In this document: one piece after another, positions 57,511 through 64,000 of the stretch | How the letters are laid out: the number at the start of each line of letters is the position of its first letter | Numbering within the stretch: position 1 is the stretch's first letter | Assembly (NCBI RefSeq): GCF_000003815.2 | Contig: NC_049995.1 | Location: 3,092,788 to 3,156,787 of the forward strand | Direction of reading: 5' to 3' | DNA length: 64,000 nucleotides | Source: Branchiostoma floridae | Taxonomy: Eukaryota > Chordata > Leptocardii > Amphioxiformes > Branchiostomatidae | The notes under the pieces: model-generated | The model's input: the letters and a program-made list of their open reading frames with translations, nothing else | Databases searched by the model: none | Told to the model about the DNA's origin: nothing | Program-made: the position numbers and the translations under genes

Positions 57511-58360
57511 CACACACACACACAAACATCTGTAATAGTTTGAAGCCCCTTTGTTTTTCTTCTATCATCTGAACATATTTCACCGTGTAAGAATGACTTG
57601 TAGACCTCATCACTCATCACAGAACTCGCATTACCATGCGTTTTTACTTTAAGGGTCAGACCATCTGACCAAAATGACTCTTTAAGCCCAAACAGACACC
57701 CTGTATATCATCGACACACACCTAGAAGCCTCTAGGATATAGGTATAACATATCTCAACTCCCGTGGGGAATTTCTAGCACGATCTGTTACCGATATTCA
57801 CTGTAGACTCGGCGGCCCAAAAGAGCTTTGCTACCGAAGCCTGTATAATCTCTTCACGGATGCTTAGAATTTCAAACATCTGTCAATCTACTAGGACGAT
57901 TTTTCATACCATTCATGCGTAGAAATGTGACAGTTTAGAACATCCTTAGAACACAATTTTGAAGACTTATCAACATGGGTTGTGTCAGTATTTTTTCTTT
58001 CTTTGAGAATGACACAATATACCAGGTGGTCATCGCACAAGGGGTACAGTATTCAGACTACCGGAAAGATTAGCTTTTCGACCCCGTTTGGAATTTCTCG
58101 CTGTGTTGTGGTCAAGTTCAAAGATGGATACCATGCTGCCCCTAACCTCGGAGCATCTCGGCCACCGGACGCTGAACAGACCGAATAGAATCCACACGTA
58201 AAGTGACTATGCTTTAACAACTAAGACAAAACTGCCAATGCTTTAACAACTAGGGACACAGACAATGGTAAAACATTATAAGTTTATAAAACGTACCTCC
58301 TTCGCATGATTTCACTAGTAGGAGAGCGTAGAGGTACAAGCACAGTGCCTGGTTCGCCAT
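42042..58360 (-). CDS. SRCR-WSC-CUB transmembrane receptor, eight exons, 502 aa
   Basis: Exons 58360-58297, 46998-46871, 45661-45466, 44952-44650, 44175-43852, 43461-43357, 42973-42877 and 42333-42042 sum to 1509 nt with all phases matching. The order is signal peptide, group A SRCR, WSC, CUB, stalk, transmembrane helix, tail: a type I surface receptor. SRCR and CUB bind proteins and polyanions; WSC is a putative carbohydrate-binding fold. The tail has YEIP and YESP (YxxP, SH2 targets) and a five-proline run, suggesting tyrosine-phosphorylation signalling. WSC, CUB and stalk exons are symmetric 1-1, the signature of exon shuffling. Ligand unknown. The 11.3-kb first intron could hide an extra exon, but none is required by phase. 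Confidence 0.82.
42877..42973 (-). CDS. Receptor exon 7: transmembrane helix
   Basis: [18 protein letters not shown] and onward is about 25 hydrophobic residues with small-residue GxxxG-like spacing, ended by LTKR, a stop-transfer charge cluster. Phase 1 to 2. Confidence 0.85.
43357..43461 (-). CDS. Receptor exon 6: juxtamembrane stalk
   Basis: Thirty-five codons, phase 1 to 1, starting [19 protein letters not shown] with two N-glycosylation sequons (NRT, NES). Its 5' part and acceptor are tandemly duplicated at 43480-43800. Confidence 0.65.
43425..43800. repeat. Tandem duplication carrying exon 6 acceptor
   Basis: Units containing ACTCGTTATACACAGTGG plus TCCGGTTAAGAGCTG start near 43428, 43502, 43613, 43690 and 43755, increasingly decayed. 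The first unit includes the real exon edge. Confidence 0.75.
43852..44175 (-). CDS. Receptor exon 5: CUB domain
   Basis: [20 protein letters not shown], then [16 protein letters not shown], ending IRF-like [13 protein letters not shown]: a complete CUB (first Cys pair C-x-(24)-C; third Cys in ITCAE). One exon, phase 1 to 1. Confidence 0.88.
44650..44952 (-). CDS. Receptor exon 4: WSC domain
   Basis: [59 protein letters not shown] follow the eight-Cys WSC pattern exactly. One exon, phase 1 to 1. Confidence 0.88.
45120..45320. repeat. Interspersed repeat tail similar to SINE 3' region
   Basis: AGCCAGGGTAGCCCAACTC resembles AGCCAGGGCTACCCAACT at 34546 within the SINE, adjacent to a T-rich run. 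Probably a decayed related copy. Confidence 0.4.
45466..45661 (-). CDS. Receptor exon 3: SRCR domain, second half
   Basis: [43 protein letters not shown]: five of the six SRCR cysteines. Two-exon coding and six Cys place it in group A. Phase 0 to 1. Confidence 0.88.
45950..46205 (-). pseudogene. Truncated duplicate of SRCR exon 3 edge
   Basis: 46059-46200 repeats 45626-45756 including the intron side and, on the minus strand, the first codons [11 protein letters not shown] of the SRCR exon. The copy loses similarity after about 11 codons and has no downstream donor. Confidence 0.65.
46595..46812. repeat. Tandem duplication, about 133-bp period
   Basis: GGATAAATG(C/T)ACGAT(C/A)GGTCTACAG and the next 70 bp occur at 46596 and 46729. 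Intronic, noncoding. Confidence 0.6.
46871..46998 (-). CDS. Receptor exon 2: SRCR domain, first half
   Basis: [19 protein letters not shown] then [16 protein letters not shown], the standard SRCR opening. Acceptor TTCTGCTCAG, donor GAG|GTAGGT, phase 1 to 0. Confidence 0.87.
48095..48995. mobile_element. Foldback element with about 140-bp inverted arms
   Basis: Left arm 48095-48240 and right arm 48859-48995 are inverted copies (GCCTCCACCAG...CTACCAGAG, with GCCGGAGGAGTCAGTCCACGC pairing inside). The 620-bp centre has no intact ORF. Lies in intron 1 of the receptor. Confidence 0.75.
49500..49845. repeat. (CT)n-rich tandem with CACGTATTTGATAGACCAGAT units
   Basis: Four copies of a TATTTGATAGACCA-type unit separated by CTCTCTCCCTC runs, following the gap 49399-49498. 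ORFs across it reflect simple sequence. Confidence 0.6.
50051..50286. repeat. MITE flanked by a 90-bp direct repeat
   Basis: Ends GGGACTCTCACTGCA and TGCAGTGAGAGTC, with GGGGCACCGGTGCGGCACTG inverted just inside. The flanks 49961-50050 and 50292-50390 are direct copies of each other (TTAGTGATTTATATCGTTA...). Confidence 0.65.
51310..51412. repeat. (CT)n microsatellite
   Basis: Imperfect CT/CTAT repeats, intronic. Confidence 0.9.
51914..53012. repeat. Local segmental duplications
   Basis: 52095-52193 and 52914-53008 share about 95 bp at high identity (GATAGAGAGAAATC through GCTTGAAGAAACCATA). GGCATGGGAGAGAAACGTTT occurs at 51915 and 52194. A-rich sequence lies between. Confidence 0.7.
53353..54052. 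mobile_element. 700-bp element with 24-bp inverted ends
   Basis: TAGAGTCCATTCCAAGACAC (53353) is matched inverted at 54033-54052, with CATG continuing on both sides. Interior is AT-rich without ORF; probable MITE. Confidence 0.65.
55085..55266. repeat. Inverted repeat element
   Basis: Arms 55085-55110 and 55241-55266 (CTCC AAGCAGAGGTT.../...AACCTCTGCTAGGAG). The terminal motif is shared with the hairpin at 14581. Confidence 0.6.
55735..55925. repeat. (CT)n and (CA)n microsatellite
   Basis: Long CT tract with a short CA block at 55861-55878. Ser/Leu-rich ORFs are artefacts. Confidence 0.92.
56186..56330. repeat. Interspersed repeat, pair with 26500-26640
   Basis: Reverse-orientation copy of 26500-26640. 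Confidence 0.6.
56353..56735. repeat. Two-copy tandem repeat, about 200 bp
   Basis: Unit AACTACCGTATC...CCCATTCTAC...GACGTGTAACAACATGTT...GGTCACCTGTCGCTT occurs at 56357 and 56557 with about 90 percent identity. Followed by gap 56872-56971. Confidence 0.75.
57439..57523. repeat. (CA)n microsatellite
   Basis: About 40 CA units with two interruptions; His/Thr and Val/Cys ORFs are artefacts. Confidence 0.95.
58297..58360 (-). CDS. Receptor exon 1: signal peptide
   Basis: ATG at 58360 opens [21 protein letters not shown], a short n-region plus hydrophobic core and small residues near the cleavage site. Donor GGAG|GTACGT in phase 1 meets the SRCR exon (G+TG gives Val) in frame. Confidence 0.75.
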
Positions 58361-59595
58361 TTCAGGAAGCAATTCGTCACAGACGCTGAAAGAGAGCCGT
58401 TTTGCTTTTCTTCTGCGTAGCACTCAGCGGCCTTGTTGTTGTTCAATGGAGACCGTCGACGAAAGTGATTTCTCTTCTTCGGCTTGCCCCGTAGTGATCT
58501 CTTAGAGCATGTGGTTTGAATCAGCTTCTGTGGGCGATGCTCCAAAGACAAGAAGCTGATACGCTACTGTCCTTGATAACGAGTTTTCTGCACCTCAGTC
58601 AGAGATCTCGAGACAAGTGGTTGTGTGGGAATCGAACCAGTGTCCAGGCGGTGAAGAATCTCTCTTTCCACCGTAGGTGGCACCGTAATGACCGACTACT
58701 CTGTCACACGACTCCCCTTTATAAATGATTCGGGAGGAAATTTGAATCGGGGGTGTGCGGTCTTGCGTGGAACGACGGGATGACAACTCTCTTTACATCA
58801 GGAAGCTACGCGTGACTTATGGGGGCTTAGCTGAGGTAAAAGCCGCTATGGGGTCTCCTCTTCATCAGACAGCGTCGAGATCTTATCAGACGACACATGC
58901 ATAATCTCTAGCCTGATGACAACTCTCTCGAATCTCTGTGTTGTTTGTTGCTTGATATGCCGTTTACAGAAGATACGAGACAAAGAAAGCACTTAGAGAT
59001 CGTTTTGCTGCCGTCACGGTCGCTTGCAAACGCAAAGTCTTGGCAAGTTCCGGAACGAATGAATCTGTGGATTAGCGTGGGTTTAAGCACGATCGCGAGC
59101 CGAGGAAATTAAGAAAAGGAAAAAGAATCCTGAGCATCAGGAAATTCTATATTACTGACCGGTAGTTTTGTTTCAGGGACTCCAATTTGACCCTAATGCC
59201 TCTAAATTGGATTTTAACAACATCGGCTTCGTTTGGGGAGGAATTGCACAGTGTAATTTCGTACCCCAGGGAAGCAATACAGATAGTAGAAAATAAATCG
59301 TATATTTGCCTTTCAGAAGATTATACGAACTTGCTTTAGCTTCAATATATATCAAACTTCAAAAATTGACATTTAGAGATCATAACATGTACAAGGACAC
59401 GTTTCTGTTGTAATATGATACCCTTGTCATTTCATTTCGGCTTTTAGTCCAATTCTAGAGGATCTCAGTCGCAATCTTTCTGAATCATTTATACAGACGA
59501 TAAAACATAATGGGGTCGTTTCCACCAAATAGTCTGCAGTGATTTGATTTGTTTCAAATACCGCATTAATGCGGGTCGGGAAGATATGCAAAATG
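58361..59595. other. 5' flank of receptor gene
   Basis: Noncoding by inspection. A B-box-like GGTTCGATTCC (minus strand, near 58632-58642) hints at a tRNA-derived repeat but no convincing A box was placed. Confidence 0.4.
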
Positions 59596-59597
59596 TG

Positions 59598-60062
59598 TGC
59601 ACATGGGACCTTACCTCTGTAAGGTTAGAAATGTGTCAAATATGGGGGAGGGGGGCAGGAACATTTGAGGTACTATGTTATGATAAATTCAATAAATTTC
59701 TCGCGAAAGCGTGGTGATTGAGTCAAATTTCTAGCTCTTTCTTGGCCATCGTTGGATCACATGGGACCTTGCCTCTGTAAGGTTAGAAATGTGTCAAATA
59801 TGGGGGAGGGGGGCAGGAACATTTGAGGTACTGTATTATGATAAATTCAATAAATTTCTCGCGAAAGCGTGGCGTGATTGAGTCAAATTTCTAGCTCTTT
59901 CTTGGCCATCGTTGGATCACATGGGACCTTGCCGCTGTAAGGTTATAAATGTGTCAAATATGGGGGAGGGGGGCAGAAACATGATGGGACTGTGATATGA
60001 CCTTCAATGATGAATTCAATAAATTTCTCGCGCCTTGAAAGTGTGGTGATTTAGTCAACTCT
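59598..60062. repeat. Three-copy tandem repeat, about 159 bp
   Basis: Units start at 59600, 59758 and 59918 (CACATGGGACCTTGC, then ATATGGGGGAGGGGGGCAG, then ATAAATTTCTCGCG). First two are nearly identical; the third has diverged. Confidence 0.88.
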
Positions 60063-60162
60063 CTAACCCTTTTATATTCATTGTTGTATTATTCTTAAGG
60101 GCTGTTTCCAAGTGGGGGTTTTAATAGCAGGGTTTTAAAACAATCGCTGTTAGGTGGCCGTT

Positions 60163-60355
60163 ATACCCCCCTCACATTTAGGCGAAAATCGATCGGACGA
60201 CGAGTCTGCGAGCACTAAATTACGAGGAGGCATGACCCTGACGGGAAGGGGGGGAACTCTGCCATTTCTTCGTCGGCAGCAGGGTCATGCCTCCTCGTAA
60301 TTTAAAGCTCGCAGACTCGTCGTCCGATCGATTTTCGCGAATGTGAGGGGGGTAT
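60163..60355. mobile_element. Near-perfect foldback element
   Basis: Arms 60163-60240 and 60280-60355 are inverted copies over about 77 bp with few mismatches, loop 60241-60279. Ends ATACCCCCCTCACATT and AATGTGAGGGGGGTAT. Young MITE-like hairpin. Confidence 0.88.
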
Positions 60356-61042
60356 TATGGTCTTGAATAGCGAGAGATTTAACAAGATAGCTTGTTAAAT
60401 TTCGTTTTCTTTCTTCAGCGGTAAAGGTAATTCCTAGATCGAAAACTACTTAACCGAAGACCTGAACTAAGATCAGATTCGTCTCTGAAACTATATTCAC
60501 TTCTTAACAGCAAGCTGAAAAATGAGAACACACAGAAGACATGAAAAATTTTAAATGTGACAAAATGTACAAATTGAAACTTTATGAACTAGTAGGTCAG
60601 GATCGGTCTAAAATGAACATAAAAAATGTGAAAAAAATGGTTAATTACAAAAGCCTTATTCAGCGTCTTTGAAACAACGCCGACTAACTGCAACAGTTAG
60701 GCCCAGTGGAGATTTGATAACGGTCCAACGTTTATTGAATTACCTCGCAAGAATTCAACTTAAGGCGCAAAACTATGCCTGCTATGTAGAACAATTATTG
60801 GCGGGAAATTAAAGACATGAGTGACTTACATACCATAAATTCTATATAGATTAGATGCTACTAATCGACTGATGTAATATTATACATTACCTTTCGTTTT
60901 AGCTTACATTGGAACCAATAGTCAAGATCGACCAACGAAGTAAGAGAAGGACTCAAATTTATGTCGTACGTAAGTGAAACATTTATGGTTTTGTGAATTT
61001 CAAGTTTAATTTATCGTTGTGAACTTCTCAAAAGATAAAGAC

Positions 61043-61105
61043 AGAGAGAGAGTGTGAGAGAGAGAGAGAGTGAGAGAGAGAGAGAGAGAGAGGGAGAGAG
61101 AGGGA

Positions 61106-61160
<55 letters not shown>
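61043..61160. repeat. (GA)n microsatellite
   Basis: Almost pure GA tract of about 115 bp. Confidence 0.95.
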
Positions 61161-61161
<1 letters not shown>

Positions 61162-61477
61162 ACTGGTTTATTTGATAAACACACAATGTCAGATACTAGA
61201 TGGTAGTCCGAAGATGGTAGTTCGAAGATGGTAGTCCGAAGTATGACATGCTTGAAGTTTTCACAGAATTGAGGTCAGCAACAAGGATATTATACACGGT
61301 ATACCTCTCACAAGACTTGAAATTCGAAAGAGGTCCTTCGCAATAATGATACTGAAGGCGTGGAAGGAACTTGTTGATGTTGTGAACCAGAGTAGTGTGA
61401 ACAGCTTCAAGAACAGGAGTTACAGCGAAGCCCGTGCATGACGGAGGGATCGACAGTGGGATATATGGGGGAATACA

Positions 61478-61555
61478 GCTAGCCTGGGTACCATCCCGTT
61501 TCTAACGTGGCTTCTAACACTTCCTCCGGTAGAAAAAGGATGGTACGCAGGCTAG
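61478..61555. repeat. Short hairpin element
   Basis: CTAGCCTGGGTACCATCC and GGATGGTACGCAGGCTAG are inverted around 41 bp. Confidence 0.7.
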
Positions 61556-62539
61556 AATACAGCCTTTGTGGTTCAGGTAAATTAAGATAAAAAATCATTT
61601 CAAATCATTTTCCGTCACTGGGACCAATCTGCACCCAGCCAAGCGAGAGCAAATTTGCATACATACCAAGACACATGGAGAGAAAACAAGAACGACTAAA
61701 AGAAGGATATTACAAACATATAAGTTTTTTCGCATCTTATTAGATCATAACTTCAGAAGTACGTGCGTAGCTTTAGGCTTTAGATTATGTACATTTTCTG
61801 TGGGAATTGGTGACTGAAAATCGAGTCATGTGCATGTGCTTATACATGTGCATACTAGAAAATAAGTCGTAAATTTGTCTTTTAGAAGATCATAAAAAGA
61901 GTACATTGGAAACACTATGCGTGTATTTGTCATCTCATTAAAAGTAACTTGTCCAAAACTATTTTATGTAACTGTAAAGATTGAGAGAACAAAATCTAAG
62001 ATTTTTCTCTCCTCCCTATCAAATTGCCACACAGGTCAAGCACCTTTGGGTATTGGCTCATGCGTACTATGTAATATAATTGGTGGCGGGAAATTGTTGA
62101 CGTCATATGTGGCCTACATTCCATAGATATCTACAACATTCATAGTATTGTTGAATATTGTTACATATTAACAGTATAGGTTTGGCGTTTTGCGTGACAA
62201 GGGCTAAACAGGCACAATAAACCAACCAAACAGCTAGCTACATTTATGCAATTACCAAGAAGCGAGAGAAAGTCGAATATGTATGATTGTTTCCATTGTT
62301 ACATACGTACATATGATCCTTACCATGTGAACTGTACTTAGCTCAGTGGGGCAAAAATGAGCAATAAAGGTCTTCTTTCATTATGGAACCCGTTTTCTAT
62401 TTTTTTTTTGTTCACCCGTTTTGTACGCCTTTTGTGCACCACCATTTTGTATCCACTACCCCATTTGTCAAATACACCCTAAAAGGTCACGACAACTCCC
62501 GCCCGGTCACTTCATTTCTCTCAATGAACAGTCTTTGTT

Positions 62540-62800
62540 ATCTTTCACAGTGACAAATGGTCAATTGGTCAGCACGAACACTGGTCATTTCGCCGCTTAC
62601 TGGCCCCTACATACGTTGGGCCATCACAAAACTCAGAAATGGCTATCACAAATTCAGCATAGAAACCGGCTGATCCCAAAAAAGGTTTGTCCATTCTGTC
62701 CAGAGCTAATTGAAAACGAATGTCACTGTTTAATTGTTTGCCCCAAATATTCTGAACTCAGCGATCTAGCAAAATACGAGTATGAGTTAGATGTTTAGAT
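62540..62800 (+). pseudogene. Non-LTR retroelement C-terminal remnant
   Basis: An open frame encodes KWLSQIQHRNRLIPKK followed by a Cys/His cluster CPFCPELIENECHCLIVCP, the C2HC-like motif found at the C-terminus of several non-LTR polyproteins. No RT is nearby; truncated. Confidence 0.55.
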
Positions 62801-62992
62801 CTATATAATTCAGAACATATATCAACACAGACGGTTTTGGAATATCTTGGGTCCTCAAAATGGTCGTTTCGTGGTTCGTTAAATGCGACACCTAGCGGAA
62901 ATTTTGGTAACGGCATGCTCTCTAAAGATATGACTTCTGTGTTTCCAGATACTGGCAATAGACGTCAATTACAGAATTTGGATATTATTGTT

Positions 62993-63330
62993 ACCTTTGC
63001 CAGAATGGCTAAGGTTTTATTTTCGGTCCTGTCGTGTGTTTTCCCCCTGTTTGTGAACAGCATAACTCGAGAAGACTGCGACGGATGCAGCTGATATTTG
63101 ATGGGTGGGTAGGGGTCTGAAAAACGAAGGGGGAGTTCGATAATGGGCCCCCTAGCGGCATGCTAAGGTACTGCAGCGGAACCTCCATGTTTGATATCTC
63201 GCGTTCTGGACATGCTGCGGTCGTGATTTTTGAGCGGTAGGGAGCCCTTAAAGCAGAGAGTGATTGCTGTGAGTTTGGGCCCCCTAGCGGCCTTGTTGGA
63301 AGTGCAGGCGCCGGTTTACTTGCAAACTTT
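62993..63330. repeat. Interspersed element with GGGCCCCCTAGCGGC cores
   Basis: TACCTTTGCCAGAATGGCTAAGG as at 27004, with two core blocks at 63145 and 63277. Confidence 0.7.
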
Positions 63331-63346
63331 TGTCTGCGGACAGCAT

Positions 63347-63498
63347 AACTCGTTATTCCTGCAACCTATGATCCACTGCTCACCGGGTCACGTGTTCTAT
63401 CTGCATAACGTGACCTCACGGCAACTCGTTATTCCTGCAACCTATGATCCACTGCTCACCGAGTCACGTGTTCTATCTGCATAACGTGACCTCACGGC
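63347..63498. repeat. Perfect-looking 76-bp tandem duplication
   Basis: AACTCGTTATTCCTGCAACC through CGTGACCTCACGGC occurs at 63347 and 63423 with one visible difference. Each copy contains an internal hairpin GTCACGTG...AACGTGAC. Confidence 0.9.
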
Positions 63499-64000
63499 AG
63501 CAGTGTATTGTTCATTCCTTGACAAAGACCGGTGCTGTTCAGTCGAAAATTTGGGAGGGTCCAATTTTTGCGTTGGATTTTACAATTCAGCCAGGTTCAA
63601 CAATGACTTCTACCAACGCAGATGAACTTTCAAGTTGTTACTAACGTTACTGTTTTTCATCGGGTGGGCCGACTACTCCAGGTGTTGGATCTTAAGAAGC
63701 ATATACATGTACGTATATCATTTTTCTTTTCTCTTTTTTTCTAAGATTTCACTCAAATATAAGATTACAACAAATGAAACCCAGCTCGTTTTAAACCTAA
63801 AACGCATGATATTTTTTAATTCGATTATATAGATATACATACATTTACAAACACATTCAGTAATTGGCTTCCATCTAGAGGGGGGGGGGTCCGACTCATA
63901 ATAAAACACTAAGAACCAACGACAAATTCTCTCAGTCCAGATGTAGAACTGCTCGTCTCGCAAACAGCGCCTTGCCTTACTATGTAAAGCTCCTGAACAA

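Noticed and set aside
57268-57620. Long His/Thr and Val/Cys ORFs
   Set aside because: Direct translations of the (CA)n microsatellite; no flanking coding signal.
58595-58700. Possible tRNA gene on minus strand (GGTTCGATTCC)
   Set aside because: No convincing acceptor stem or A box; at best a tRNA-derived repeat.

Overview
This window looks like eukaryotic, most likely cephalochordate (Branchiostoma, amphioxus), genomic DNA. The reasons are small exons with GT-AG junctions, a domain mix typical of the expanded amphioxus immune and receptor repertoires (TPR-nucleotidyltransferase, Roc-COR, TIR, Death, FIIND-like ZU5-UPA, SRCR, WSC, CUB), and very dense small transposons. The organism is an inference from recalled family resemblance. 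The assembly has five N gaps. All gene models were spliced by eye from GT-AG sites, frame and phase.

Three genes are supported. (1) 2385-6485, plus strand: a four-exon, 149-residue eIF5A-like protein with a retained hypusine lysine but a divergent loop; a dead reverse transcriptase sits antisense in its second intron. (2) 38207 down to 9563, minus strand: a 23-exon gene whose phases close perfectly (9906 nt, 3301 aa). It encodes N-terminal helical repeats, a DUF294/GlnD-type nucleotidyltransferase, 16 kinesin-light-chain-like TPRs, a Roc GTPase, COR, a CARD-like fold, a TIR-like fold, a Death domain, a FIIND-like ZU5-UPA module and a terminal GT4 glycosyltransferase. This is the exceptional item: a candidate innate-immunity receptor in which FIIND-type self-cleavage could release a UPA-glycosyltransferase fragment. 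(3) 58360 down to 42042, minus strand: an eight-exon, 502-residue type I membrane receptor (signal peptide, group A SRCR, WSC, CUB, stalk, transmembrane helix, cytoplasmic tail with YxxP and polyproline motifs).

Layout: 1-2384 repeats and a divergent tandem array; 2385-6800 eIF5A-like; 6800-9560 noncoding with a hairpin element; 9563-38207 the giant gene, with introns carrying a CR1/L2-like retroelement, a pogo-like DNA transposon, tRNA-derived SINEs and several MITEs; 38208-42041 noncoding with a TA-flanked element; 42042-58360 the SRCR-WSC-CUB receptor, with an 11-kb first intron full of duplications and foldback elements; 58361-64000 noncoding with tandem repeats, a near-perfect foldback and a retroelement remnant.

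The two large genes lie on the same strand. One encodes a plausible scavenger/pattern-recognition surface receptor and the other a plausible cytosolic sensor; there is no direct evidence that they work together.
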